A DNA stretch of 64,000 nucleotides from NCBI GenBank assembly GCA_036936605.1, contig JAUPFV010000004.1:144256973-144320972 (forward strand). The letters are read 5' to 3'. Positions 1 through 10,870 of the stretch are shown here, in pieces. Source of the stretch: Limnanthes douglasii subsp. nivea. Lineage: Eukaryota > Streptophyta > Magnoliopsida > Brassicales > Limnanthaceae. The notes beneath the pieces were generated by a model. It was not told the origin of the DNA. It did not search any database and saw only the letters and a program-made list of their open reading frames with translations. Within the stretch, counting starts at the first letter, position 1. Each line of letters starts with the position of its first letter. Position numbers and translations under genes: made by a program.

Positions 1-826
1 AATACCCTACAAATTAGTATGTCATCGAGGTTAAAACCCATCATCATATTCCAAAATTGCTTAAGATGGTGCTCTTGGTCACCTGAAACATCGTATGAAT
101 CCATTATACATGTGTCGAAATTACATGGGAGCTTGATTTCCATACTTTTACTAATGAACGGAGATTCATGGACTACGTAGGTTGGCATTTTCAACCTTTC
201 TTCATACTAATCCAACATATTTCTTCCCTTGTTCTACATTAAGACTTTCTTGCTCAACTGATCCTCATGTTGGGCATATGCTTCAACTTGCTTTCTTTTT
301 TCTTTCTTTTTCCCACTGCTTTCATCCACATGCTCGACCTTCTTTATATTATCTCTTGCTTTATTAATGTGATTTGATTTACTTATTTCTTTATTCGCCT
401 TCTGTTTTCCTTTGTTATCTAATAAAACCTTTTTAGTTAGCACTTACAATTCATCATTCAAATTTTTCATTATTGCCTTAGCCTACTGGTACCTCTCAAA
501 TTGCAACTAAATTGGTTTAAGTTGCTCTCATTTTGACTCCTGATCTGCATCTCTAAGAGTTGTACATTACACGGAGTAGACAACTTACCTTCTTTGGAAG
601 GTTTTTTCCCATGATCCGGGGAAATATCGTCGTTTCTTGAATCTTCATGCTAATTGGGCCGCCCTGAGCACAACCTTCCATGTTGTGATCCCGATGTTGA
701 CCCGAACGTCTAGTCGTCATCCATCGTTATAGCCACTTGAGGCCCATGTTTTTGCTCGACCACAGTGGATGAGCTACATAGAAGTTGATCTCAATCCTAA
801 ACAACATGGTTAACTAAGAAGGCTGA
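1..826 (-). pseudogene. Ty3/gypsy gag fragment, segmental copy A
   Basis: The minus strand matches, base for base over most of its length, the better preserved copy at 10169-10870, whose translation is a gypsy gag (see there). This copy is more decayed and no long frame survives. The left window edge cuts it, so the duplicated segment starts upstream. It is interrupted at its gag-leader side by the LTR element that begins at 827 and resumes at 3499. Seen: the match and orientation. Inferred: gypsy gag identity, through copy B. Confidence 0.6.
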
Positions 827-1244
827 TGTAAGACCCTACTAAAGGGACATGGTTATAATGGGGGAAAATGCACTAGCAATGGGCGAGATAGATGGCATGG
901 AGACACAAGCGCGGAAGAAACCAAGAAAGACCCGAGAGAAAAGTGGATTTGGCACGCGACTTGGTAAATTAGGGAAAAATATCAAATTGGGGCACTTTGG
1001 TTCAAGTGCAAGTGGTTCGTTTGAAGTGTGATCGGACCAAGGATCAAGCGGGCAGCTGGAAATAACTTAGATGATGTGTGGGGAAAACATGGCACGAAGA
1101 AATTTGGATGTAGCCCAACTTGACACGCGGTGGCCCATGGTGGCACATGTCTGGCCGGCCATAACGGGCCAGACTAGGCCAAAATAGACCAGAACAGGCC
1201 AAAGTAAAAAACAGTTGGGCCAAACACAATTTCGCCTGTGCCAT
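827..1244 (+). repeat. Truncated 5' LTR
   Basis: About 418 bases match the first 420 bases of the 3' LTR (2263-2682) with few substitutions. Similarity stops abruptly at 1244, marking the deletion breakpoint. Confidence 0.8.
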
Positions 1245-1365
1245 ATAGAAGTTGCTTGACGAGGAGGAGGAGGCATATAGAAGACCGATGGGAAGACAAC
1301 GGCTAGATAGTATGGGATGTCAAACAGCTGACCAAACAAAGGTGGCTTCAAGTATGTAAAGTGTT

Positions 1366-2140
1366 GTGCTAAGGAATGGTACGCATAAATTTGGTGCACC
1401 AGGATACACCAAATGGTTTCTTGGCATAAGAAACCAAGCGCTAAAAAATGGAAAGAGGCGCAGGAGAAAAGTGCGTAGGGGCACACATGTAGATGGACAT
1501 GATTTGTCTATATTCAAGCAAGAAGGAGATGGTCATGTTCACGTGAGCAATTTACTTGATGGAGAGGAGGAACCGGTCAATTTCAAGAGACGAAAGATTG
1601 CAACAACAGAGAACAAGAGACGTCTTGTACAAGGGCTGGAGCAAGCCAATATTTCTGGAGAAGGAGAAGAGGAAGCTAGTAGGAGAAGGACGTTGCAAGT
1701 TCACAAGGATTTCTCGGGCTATTATGAATGCCCATACTATGCGAGGAAGCGCCCATACAAGCCACCACCGAAAGGAAAATTGGTGCACAAGCCACCACCT
1801 ACCTCGCGCGAGGTTCGAGGAGGGAGACGACCAGCAGAGGACGGGCCAACAAAAGGAGAAGTGCAAGGATTCGAGGAGGACGAGTCTTAGAACTAGGAGA
1901 AGTTAGATGGTAATAATGGATGATGGGTTGTTTTATAATAAAGGAAGAAACCCATGAAAAAAAATATAGAGAAGAGGTTGATCGTAACATATGTTTGTGT
2001 TGCAAGTTCGTGCAAGGTTCGAGGAGGAAGGCAACCAGCAAAAGACGAGCCGATAAAAGGAGAAGCGCATGGATCATTGGATGGATCCTTGAACTAGGTT
2101 TAAAGAGAAATTCAGGGAGTACAGGTAGCGGGGTTATTTA
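1366..2140 (+). pseudogene. Internal remnant of the LTR element, pol-tail or untranslated DNA
   Basis: A 174-codon frame (1366-1890) and overlapping frames are open but show no domain I recognise. The translation is basic and low in complexity. A stretch near 1811-1873 (GTTCGAGGAGGGAGACGACC) recurs near 2014-2075, so an internal duplication is present. It sits between the truncated 5' LTR and the PPT, where the end of pol and the 3' untranslated region are expected. No independent gene is supported. Confidence 0.4.
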
Positions 2141-2262
2141 GGAAGTCCAGTAGAGGCTGAGTTTAGCAACATCGAGAAAGCATAGGTGATCAAACGCAAT
2201 CCTTATCATACTTAGGACTGCGGGTTCGATGAGGGCATCGAACCAATTTAGTGGGGGAGGTT

Positions 2263-3498
2263 TGTAAGATCCTACTAAAGGGACATGGTTATAATGGGGG
2301 AAAAATGCACTAGCAATGGGCAAGATAGATGGCATGGAAACACAAGTACGGAAGAAACCGAGAAACACCCGAGAGAAACGTGGAGTTGGCACGCGACTTG
2401 GTAAATTAGGGCAAAATATCAAATGGGGGCACTTTGGTTCAAGTGCAAGTGGTTCGTTTGAAGTGTGATTGGACCGAGGATCGAGCAGACAGCTGGAAAT
2501 AACTTAGATGAGGTGTGGGTAAAAGATGGCCAGAAGAAATTTGGATGTAGCCCAACTTGGCGCGTGGCGGCCTATGGTAGCACATGTCTGGCCGGCCAGA
2601 ACGGGACAGACTGGGCCAAAACAGGCCAAAACAGGCCAAAGTGAAAAACGGTTGGGCCAAACACAATTTAGCCCTTGCCATAATTTGATATCTGACATAT
2701 TTAGTTATTATCTACCTCACCACAAAGTTTGAGCACGTTTGCACGAGTGGGGAAGAAGTTAGCACATGATTAACCTTGGAGGTTAGTGGAAATCATGGGC
2801 AACTGCCCACTACTGCCAAAAGCACGTTCACCATTAGATGCAGTTGAGAAAATCATGGGATGTGGCCCAGGAGTTCAGAGACGTGACACGGAAAAATCGA
2901 AAGTTATGGTTGACAACTGATCATGGCACAGTTGGCATTCCAGAACAGGGCCACGCGGCACAGTTTGGCCAGCCAAACGTGGCTGATTTTCAGGAACTCC
3001 ATGCAGATGGATACTTTTGTTAGGCCAGCTTTTAACCACGTCTAGAATAACTATATGGAAGTTACCTGGTGAAATTTCAGATCAAATGGACGAGATTTGA
3101 TATGGGCAATCCAAGGGCCAAGATTTTGCCACAATGGTCATTATGTAGTAATGGGTAGTTTCTAGTTTGTGGGTAGTTAATTTCGATGCCTACATAAATA
3201 TGTAACCCAAACAACGAAATAAGTGGGTTGGAGAGAGTAGTTTTAGGTAGAGATAGGCTAGAGAGTTAAGGTTATTCTCTAAGAACTTGCTAGTGCAAGG
3301 TGTAACCCGTTATCCTCTTATTTGTATAAGTACCACTGGAGTGGTTGTCCTAAATTGTGTCTTGAGTGTGTTTCCCTTTCTAAAATAACCTTCTCTAAAT
3401 TACTAAGTGTTGATCTTAGTGTGAGTTAGGCTGACTAAAGTTGGAAATTTTAGGCCGCACAAGCGAAAAATATCGTAATCGGTTTTGACCATGTGACA
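2263..3498 (+). repeat. Complete 3' LTR, 1236 bp
   Basis: Starts TGTAAG directly after the polypurine tract and ends in CA immediately before the target duplication. A TATA-like CATAAATATG lies near 3194, with a transcribed R/U5-like stretch after it. Short frames in this LTR are shadows. Confidence 0.75.
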
Positions 3499-3503
3499 GC
3501 TGC

Positions 3504-4150
3504 TACGACCTGGAAGGTAACCATCATGTCATTTCTCGCAAGACATATCTCGATGTAATCTTTTTCGAAACCCGGCCTAGTCATTACGATTTGTGTATTA
3601 AGTTTGACTTTAAAAAAAAATCGCTTATGTTCTTAATAAATATATACACATATTCTAAGTAACGAAACGATTATAACACATGTCATTTCATGATTGTTAT
3701 TAGTGTGGATTTCAAGTTTAAATAATCAATTTATGCTTAACAATTTTTCTCATCTTGCCTATCTTTATTTGTATCGAATTATTTTTAGTTTATTTATCTC
3801 GCTAATGTTTATCTCATTTTTGGATTACCTTATTTTATTATTGGTCATCCAATAATTATATATTTCATTCGTTTTTTCGCATTTTACCTAGTCAATCCAG
3901 AGAATCTACCTTAAAAAAAAAGTTTTTAATAGATGCTATTTATAGAAATTTGTATACGAAAGAAAGAAGGAGAGATTGTTAATATTTATTTAGAATATAA
4001 GATGAGGTTACTGAATTCTTTGGTCGCTGGAACTGGAAGTATAATAGTGATTTTAGTTTCAGAAGGTTGCATTGACTGATCTTAATTGGTAGATGATGGT
4101 AACTGATGACGACCGAGCAAATAGCTACCAAATTATATTATTACTATACT
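3504..4150. repeat. Segmental duplication copy A, right part
   Basis: Collinear with 10890-11810 of copy B, including the phrases TTGGTCATCCAATAATTATA (copy B TTGGTCATCTAATAATTATA) and AGTGGAAGTATAATAGTGAT near the ends. It follows the gag fragment in both copies, so the duplicated segment is longer than the retroelement piece. Similarity ends near 4150, where copy B has the LINE. Confidence 0.7.
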
Positions 4151-4625
4151 ATAAAAAATATATCGCCTTTTTGTTTTCTCCTGTTATTTTATAACATTCA
4201 ATAAAATAAAAGGACTAGCCTTGCATCATTCTTTTTCATTGCGGGACATGTTCGATTATTAAAAAATGGTATGTTCAAGATCTTCCACTTAGTTCAGTTT
4301 TGTACTATTCTCCACATAAATTTCAAACATTTTATTAACCAATTCTTCAAATATTTTATGATTTATATACGGAGTTTATAACTACTATCTATACTAATTA
4401 TTTTGGTTTTCTGGTCAAGAATAAAAAACACAATAAAGATTTGTTGATAAATTCAATAAACATAAACCACCATAATTACATCATTATGTTCAAGATACCA
4501 GAAATATAAAAGATAGAGAATCATTACAGGCTTACAGCATATTATTAATGGAGGTACCTTAAAACTCACAAGCACTATATACACTAGTATATACAAACTC
4601 TTTTATTTTGTCCCACAAAGACTAC

Positions 4626-4814
4626 TCACTTGTATTTAGACAAGAGCTGGTAGGGTGGAGTTGCAGGATGAACAGGATATCCTTTCATTTCTCCATAAAT
4701 TTTTGAGCCGAGGGAGATCAAAGTTTCCAACATCATTGTCTTCACTAATTTTCTTTGTTTAGGAATCACACTTCCCTCCTTGCCTTTAAATCTTGGCTCT
4801 CTATTGTTCAACAT
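4626..4814 (-). CDS. Small basic protein, 62 residues, unknown function
   Basis: A compact gene model can be read on the minus strand. A TATA box (ACTATAAAAAC) lies at about 4962-4974. A short leader exon ends at 4928 before GTTAGT; an intron of about 90 bases ends in CTGCAG, with the exon resuming at 4837. The first ATG is at 4814, the stop at 4626, and an AATAAA lies at about 4600-4606. The product is Lys/Arg-rich with the segment KEGSVIPKQRKLVKTMM, then a short hydrophobic stretch and a Pro-rich tail. The layout resembles small plant proteins with a PKxRKxVKxM-like segment, but I cannot name a family. It lies in copy A between two transposons, and copy B lacks it. Signals are direct; function unknown. 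Confidence 0.5.
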   Translation of the reverse strand: MLNNREPRFKGKEGSVIPKQRKLVKTMMLETLISLGSKIYGEMKGYPVHPATPPYQLLSKYK

Positions 4815-4961
4815 CTTTTCTCCCGAGTTCCTGGTCGCTGCAGTTTTTTATGAAGGATTGTAAGAGCAAAAAACAAATAAGTTTTTAAAATAAAACATGA
4901 AGAGAACACTGAAAAAGGTAAACTAACCAGATTCCTCTATATTCTTTAGAGAGGTAGGTGG

Positions 4962-4976
4962 TGTTTTTATAGTTTA
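4962..4976 (-). promoter_or_regulatory. TATA box of the small gene
   Basis: On the minus strand the sequence reads AACTATAAAAACACC, about 25-30 bases before the start of the proposed leader exon. It fits a plant RNA polymerase II core promoter. Confidence 0.45.
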
Positions 4977-5178
4977 AAATCTGTAGTAAAAGACAAAATT
5001 AGCCTCACAATAATTGAGATTGGTCAAATATTCCCTAAAATATTGTACTAAGATAATGTGACGTTTCAGTTCCTTATTACTTTCGTGAAACGTGCGGTGC
5101 TTCTTTTTCTTTCTTGGTGGAAGGCGGTACTTCTCCTTTTGGTTGAAGGCGGTTCTTCTGCTACTTCTTCTTGCTCAG

Positions 5179-5376
5179 TGTAGAAAGTAGAAAAGATTTA
5201 CTATAACTTAAAATTTCAGTATAAGTTAAAGCCATATATATAGGCTCTGAAAATATCTTCTTATTATATTAGTCCACTGTAATAAAATCTAATCTAATAA
5301 TATTTATAATAGATTACGTTTGAATATTGATTATATTAAATTATTTAGTCAAAGTATATTATTATTTCCTTTAACA
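5179..5376 (-). repeat. Copia LTR (3' LTR of the element)
   Basis: 198 bases, ending CCTTTAACA next to the purine tract. It matches the right LTR, differing by substitutions and a shorter TA run. Confidence 0.85.
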
Positions 5377-5552
5377 CTTCCCCTCAAGCTTGTGCGAAAG
5401 TGCTTGAACTGAAGTACTTGAAGTGCAAGCTTGATCGAAAGACTGAAACGAAATCACACTCCCCCTCAACCTGAAGCATATATATTAATCATGCCCAACT
5501 TGTTACAAATATAAGTAATCCGTGATCCATTGAGCGCTTTTGTGAATATATC

Positions 5553-6245
5553 TCATAGTTGTTCTCCTGTTTTGACATATCTCGTATGAATGAGATTTTG
5601 TTGAATCTTTTCGCGGATAAAATGACAATCAATTTCAATATACTTCGTTCTTTCGTGAAAGACAGGATTGGACGCAATGTGCAGCGCCGCTTGATTATCA
5701 CACCATAATTGTGCAGGCATGGTAGTCTTAATGCCAATATCATTTAACAATTGGAAAATCCAAATTATCTCACAAGTAGATTGAGCCATGGCTCTATATT
5801 CAGCTTCAGCACTTGATCGCGATACAACATTTTGTTTCTTACTCTTCCAAGATACCAAATTACCCCCTACAAAAACACAGTAACCAATGGTCGATCTTCT
5901 ATCAGTTTTAGATCCAGCCCAATCTGCATCTGCAAAACACTCTATATTTGTATGACCAATACTGCCATACCACAATCCTAGTCCAGGAGCTGATTTGAGA
6001 TAACACAAGATATGTTCTAGTGTTGCCCAGTGATTAACTGTTGGAGAAGACATAAACTGACTTACAACACTGACTGGATATGCAATATTTGGTCGAGTTA
6101 CTGTAAGGTAATTGAGTTTTCCTACTAATCGACGATACTTTTCTGGATCACTAAACAATTCTCCGTCATCTTTCAGTAATTGCGAATTAGGAACCATTGG
6201 TGTATTACATGGTTTTGCTCCTAGCTTTCCTGTTTCCATCAACAA
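5553..6245 (-). pseudogene. Copia RNase H and end of reverse transcriptase
   Basis: Open for 230 codons. It begins with the connection region (PCNTPM) and continues with RPNIAYPVSVVSQFM, then the RNase H segment with DADWAGSKTDRRSTIGY, the tract SSAEAEYRAMA, and LWCDNQAALHIASNPVFHER. Asp of DADWAG, Glu of AEAEYR and Asp of WCDN are the expected catalytic acids and are present. The frame breaks just upstream at about 6250-6264 and joins the RT piece only by frameshift. Confidence 0.85.
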
Positions 6246-6263
6246 ATCTAGAACATATTTTCT

Positions 6264-6949
6264 CTACGATAAAAGAATACCTTTGTTGTTTCTTGTTATT
6301 TCAACCCCCAAAAAATACTTCAATGGTCCTAAATCTTTTGTTTGAAATCGCGAATGTAAAAATGTTTTAAGCAATAAAATGCCTTTAGTATCATTCCCAG
6401 TAATAATGATGCCATCTACATATACAACAACGAGTATAATTTCATTTGCAGAACGTTTATAAAAGACAGAGTGATCACAACTGCTCTTCTTCAACCCAAA
6501 TTCATTTAATGCATCACTAAAATTGCCAAACCAAGCAGGAGGACTTTGTTTTAATCCATACAATGATTTATACAAACGACATACCCTCTCTCCCCCTGAG
6601 CAACAAATCCAGGTGGTTGCTCCATATAGACTTCTTCTTGGAGGTCTCCGTGTAAAAATGCATTTGTAATATCTAACTGATGTAATGGCCAATCATTGGA
6701 TGCTGCTAAGGAAATAAATAAACGTATAGAAGTAAACTTAGCTACCGGAGAAAAGGTTTCAGAGTAATCAACACCATAGGTCTGAGCATATCCTTTTGCA
6801 ACAAGTCGTGGTTTGAGACGAGCTAGCGTCCCATCTGGATTCATTTTTACATTAAACACCCATCTACAACCGATAGCTTTCTTTCCAGTGGGTAAATCAA
6901 CCAACTTCCAAGTACCAGTGTCTTCTAATGCTCTAATCTCTTCAAACAT
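6264..6949 (-). pseudogene. Copia reverse transcriptase in two frames
   Basis: The upstream half (6551-6949) reads WKLVDLPTGKKAIGCRWVFN, AKGYAQTYGVDYSETFSPVA and QLDITNAFLHGDL, the standard copia RT opening. The downstream half (6264-6692) reads YKSLYGLKQSPPAWF and VYVDGIIITGND. The catalytic YVDD box is altered to YVDG here. A frameshift lies at about 6585. It is nonfunctional as it stands. Confidence 0.85.
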
Positions 6950-7087
6950 TGCAGCTTGCCAGCCAGAATGACTTAATGATTCGTGGACAGTTTTTGGAAT
7001 AGAAATAGAATCAAGAGATGCAATAAAAGCTCGGATAGAAGAAGTTAATTGATCATATTTTGTGAAAGAAGAAATTGGACAAGTACA

Positions 7088-8478
7088 TTATCTTTTACCT
7101 TTTTGAAGAGCAATAGGAAGATCAGGAGTGGACTCATTATCGTTTGTAGCAGGATCTGGAGACGAAGGAATTGGTAGTGGACATGATGGAGGAGGTGCTT
7201 TACGTCGAGAATAAACATATCTAATAGAAGGTCGATATGGTGGAGGTGGTACATCAGATCTTTGAACGGTGGTGTACATGAGTAAATCATCATCGAAAGT
7301 AGTAGTTTCTGGATCGAAATTAGACAAACCAGGAAAAAATGGAACATGTTCTAAAAATGTAACATCCTTAGATAATATGTAACGATCAAGAGATGGGGAA
7401 AAACATTTATAGCCTTTTTGAAACCTAGAATATCCAAGAAAAACACATTTTAAGGATTTGGGATCTAATTTTGTACGAGTAGGACTTACATCCCTAACAA
7501 AGCAAGTACAGCCAAAAATGCGTGGTTCAACAGGAAATAGAGGTTTAGATGGAAAAAGCACGGAATATGGAATATTATTTGAAAGGATAGTAGATGGCAT
7601 ACGATTAATTAAAAAAACATGCAGTGGAAACAACTTCTGCCCAAAATAATTTCGGTACTTTCATTTGAAAAAGAAGTGCACGAGTAACCTCTAAAAGATG
7701 TCTATTTTTTCTTTCAGCAACACCATTTTGAGATGGCGTGTCCACACGAAGTTTGGTGAATCATTCCTTTTTGTTCCATAAATAATTGAAATGCATTTGA
7801 GCAATATTATTTACCATTATCACTTCTTAAAATACGAATAGGACAATTAAATTGGGTATTTATTTCTGCAGTAAACGTGCAAAATATTAAAAATAACTCA
7901 GAAGGATTTTTCATTAAATACAGCCATGTAACACGAGAATAATCATCAACAAAACTAACAAAACATTTAAAACCAGTGTTGGAAACAACGGGACAAGGAC
8001 CCCAAACATCTGAATGAACGATTTCAAAAGGAAATGCAACTCGTTTATTAATACGAGGATATGATGGAAGACGATGATGTTTAGCAAATCTACATGACTC
8101 ACACTCTAATGATGTCAAATGCCAAAATTTAGGATAAAGTTGTTTTAAAGAGATTAAAGATGGATGACCCATACGACAATGTGCTTCAAATGGAGATGTA
8201 ATACTAGAACATGCAGTAGATGTATGATAGTCTTTATCAAGATAGTAGAGACCTCCAATCTCATGCCCTCTACCAATTATTTTATTCGTCGTAAGATCCT
8301 GAAACAAACAATGATCGGAATAAAAGGTAACAAAAAAATTTAGTGTTTTAGTGAGTTGGCTAATAGAAATAAGGTTGAATGAAAACAGAGGGAGATGTAA
8401 AACAGATGTCAAAGAGATATTTTTGGTGGGATTGACACTCCCTGAACCTAAAACACAAGATGATGATCCATCTGCCAA
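7088..8478 (-). pseudogene. Copia protease end, GAG-pre-integrase and integrase
   Basis: 7807-8478 carries protease-distal sequence, then GGLYYLD, the zinc-binding HCRMGHPS...CESC motif, the integrase core start HSDVWGP, FVDDYSR and ILRSDNGK. Bases 7640-7800 continue in other frames with TPSQNGVAERKNRHLLEVTR. 7088-7633 gives INRMPST, PRIFGCTCFVRD and KCVFLGYSRFQKGYKCF, the integrase C-terminal part. At least two frameshifts or stops break it between 7633 and 7807. Confidence 0.85.
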
Positions 8479-8485
8479 TGTGACA

Positions 8486-9034
8486 TTAATGATGTGTATT
8501 TGAAAGAGAAGTAAAAACTTGTTTATTACCTGTCATATGTTCTGTGGCAGCAGAATCAATGACCCAATCAGAGGAAGAAGAAATAAGACATGTAGTTGAG
8601 TTACCTGACACACAAGACACACAAGCTGTACCTGACACACAAGCTGCACCTGACACACAAGCTGCAGGGTTTTTAAGATCTTGTGACTTTAGAGACTCTT
8701 GGTACTTGGAAAATTGAGCATATTCCTCGGCGGAAAGCACATGAGGTTCCTCGTTCGTTGCCATATTAGCAAATTGAACATTGTTTAGATCACCACCATG
8801 GTTACCGGAACTGTTATGTCTATTGTATCCATCTTGACTATTGTATCCACCACGACTACTGCGATTACTGTACCCACCATGATTACCACGATAGTTTGAT
8901 CTACCACAACTACCATAATCGTTTGATCTACCACAACTACCATAATCGTTATATCTACTATACCCACCACGATTAACACGATAGTTTGATCTACCATGAC
9001 TACCATAATCATTATATCCACCACGAACACCCAT
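8486..9034 (-). pseudogene. Copia gag tail (Gly/Tyr/Asn-rich) joined to protease
   Basis: 182 codons. The first ~75 residues are a tandem repeat built of GGYNDYGS and GRSNYR blocks, an RGG/YGN-like low-complexity tract. Residues ~120-150 hold several CVSG units. VIDSAATEHMTGN is the copia protease; the usual D-S-G is D-S-A here. No N-terminal gag (UBN2) domain precedes it: the primer-binding site lies only ~40 bases upstream, so most of gag has been deleted. Confidence 0.75.
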
Positions 9035-9071
9035 CTAGATTTTTTTATCTAGATTTTTTATAGAAACCCTA

Positions 9072-9086
9072 ATGGCTCTGATACCA
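9072..9086 (-). other. Primer-binding site
   Basis: Minus strand TGGTATCAGAGC, complementary to the 3' end of initiator Met tRNA, directly inside the 5' LTR. Confidence 0.85.
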
Positions 9087-9292
9087 TGTAAAAACTAGAA
9101 AAGATTTATTATAACTTAGAATTTTAGTACAAGTTAAAACCATATATATATATATATAAGCTCTGAAAATATCTTATTATTATACTAGTCTACTGTAATA
9201 AAATCTAATCTAATAATATCTATAATAGATTACGTTTGAATATTGATTATATTAAATTATTTAGTCAAAGTATATTATTATTTCCTTTAACA
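9087..9292 (-). repeat. Copia LTR (5' LTR of the element)
   Basis: 206 bases from TGTAAAAAC to TTTAACA; closely matches 5179-5376. Confidence 0.85.
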
Positions 9293-9389
9293 CTAACTAT
9301 ATTCTAAACTTATTGGGAGTCGTATAATATTAATGGATTCTTTCTTTTCAATTTTGGAAAATCTAAATATAAACGCTAATAAAATATGT

Positions 9390-9790
9390 ATTAGATTTTT
9401 TCAGCCGGTTAATAAAATAGGAATTTGATTTTTTTATAACAAAATTAAGTTTGTAACTGGTGCAAATAGAAAACGTACTTTATGAGACCGAGTGTACGAT
9501 ACTACTTGGAGGAAGAAGAACAAAAGGCGTATATGTTTGTGTTGTATACAATTTTTAGTTGAGGTGTGGCCAACGAATTTATAAAATGTCTTGGTTTATA
9601 AGAAATATTTTGCATAATATATTTGTAAAGTATACTCACAACACCGAGACAGTATTGTTTTTGTAGGAAAGTTATTTCAAATATTTTTATTTATTTTTGT
9701 TTTTGTTTTTCATTAAAACTTGATTGAATACGAAAAATTTATATAGAAATTTATCTTGCATGTTAGTTGGCCTGAATTTATTAATAAATT
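9390..9790. repeat. Segmental duplication copy A, distal part
   Basis: Collinear with 17880-18290. Shared phrases include ATAACAAAATTAAGTTTGTA and GTGGCCAACGAATTTATAAAATG (a few bases changed in copy B). It is non-coding and AT-rich. With 1-826 and 3504-4150 it defines one duplicated segment split by insertions. Confidence 0.65.
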
Positions 9791-9792
9791 TA

Positions 9793-10100
9793 TCTCCAGT
9801 GTTTTGAAAAGGACGGGTAGAAAGAGTCACCTGTTTTAGCATTTTCGAATTTAATAAACAAATCTGTTTCTCTCAAGATGTTATTCATCTTGTTAACAAG
9901 AAATTTGATGAGGATAATCTTTTATTTTTTTTCCATTCCTTAATATCTTCTTTATATTTTGTCAAATTGTTCATCTCGTGAACAAATCTTTAAAAATATT
10001 TTTTTATTCTCTCTTTTTTGTTGGTAAGTTTATAATATAATCACTTTCATTTTTATGTGTCTTGTTGTCAAAATGAGTAACTAAAGGTATTTTCGAAATC
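9793..10100. other. AT-rich spacer between segmental copies
   Basis: No coding frame, RNA gene or repeat that I recognise. Confidence 0.5.
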
Positions 10101-10870
10101 TCGTATTGTCTTTTTCGGTAGATTGTTGAACTACTCAAGGTCGTTGCCCTTGAATGTCATGGAGAAAGCCTTATAAAGTAACCTGTCGTCCGAGTTAAAA
10201 TTCATCATCATATTCCTAAACTTCTCAACATGGTGATTTGGGTCACTTGAGCCGTCGTATAAATCCATTTTATAAGCGTTAAACTTGCAGGGGAGCTTGC
10301 CTTCTGAGATTCTACTTACAAACAGGAATTGTTGGAGTACGTAGGCTCAAATTTCTAGTCTTTCTTCATGGTACTCCAACGCACTCCTTCCCTAACTATG
10401 TTTTGAGACTTCATTTCTCGATTGATCCTTATTAGTGCTGCTTGCCTTACTTATATCTTTATATGCCTCCTACTTTTCTTTGTTATCTAATAAAACCCTT
10501 TCAGTTAGCACTTGCAATGCATCAGTGAGATTTTTCAGTATTGCTTTAGTATCCTGGTCCCTCTTAAATTGTAATTGAATTGTTTTAATTTGCTCACATT
10601 TTACCTCCTCGATATGCATCTCTAAGAGGTGTACATTAGACAGAGTAGACTACCTACCTTGTTTGGAAGGATGTTTTCCTGAATTAGGATGCTATCAATG
10701 TTTGCTTGAATCTCCACACTAAGTGGGCCGCCTTGACCGCGCAACCCTCCATGTTGTGATCCCGATGCTACCATGAATATTTGTTCTTCGTCCGTGGTTA
10801 TAACAACATAAGGCCCATGCTCTTGATCGACCACGATTTTTGAACTGCTTGGAAATTGATCTTAATCCAA
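10100..10870 (-). pseudogene. Ty3/gypsy gag fragment, segmental copy B
   Basis: The minus strand translates in pieces as a gypsy capsid start: KLPCKFNAYKMDLYDGSSDP, then NHHVEKFRNMMMNFNSDD, then LLYKAFSMTFKGNDLE. This matches the Retrotrans_gag pattern of a target-sequence DPxxH stretch followed by YKAF/L. Upstream (10622-10834) lies a Gln/Gly-rich leader. No pol follows on the left, so only the gag end of an old element is kept. It is the counterpart of 1-826 and retains the empty site for the LTR element at 827. Confidence 0.7.

Larger units (their letters stand above)
827..3498 (+). mobile_element. LTR retrotransposon (probably Ty3/gypsy), internally deleted
   Basis: The 5' LTR begins TGTAAGACCC at 827 and the 3' LTR begins TGTAAGATCC at 2263. 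A purine-rich tract (GTGGGGGAGG) lies directly before 2263, as expected for a polypurine tract on the plus strand. The 3' LTR ends GTGACA at 3498. Flanks read GCTGA (822-826) and GCTGC (3499-3503), a 5-bp target duplication with one change. The 5' LTR matches the 3' LTR only to about 1244; a deletion removed its remainder, the primer-binding site and nearly all gag-pol, leaving about 1 kb of internal DNA. The unoccupied site is visible in copy B near 10890. The PPT/LTR junction style resembles chromovirus (Tekay/Del) gypsy elements; that assignment is inference. Confidence 0.75.
5179..9292 (-). mobile_element. Ty1/copia retrotransposon, near full length, inactive
   Basis: Two LTRs (5179-5376 and 9087-9292, about 200 bp) start TGTA and end AACA. 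Inside the right LTR is TGGTATCAGAGC on the minus strand (9072-9086), the classic initiator-Met tRNA primer-binding site. Inside the left LTR is a minus-strand purine tract (TTGAGGGGAAG, 5377-5388). Order on the minus strand is gag tail, protease, integrase, reverse transcriptase, RNase H, the Ty1/copia order. The N-terminal gag domain is missing and the pol frame is broken in several places. Flanks CTCAG and CTAAC share only three of five bases, so the target duplication is not clear. Short LTRs recall the Ale lineage, but I do not press that. Confidence 0.9.

Noticed and set aside
5174..9297. Target duplication for the copia at 5179-9292
   Set aside because: CTCAG and CTAAC agree at three of five bases only, no better than chance in this context.
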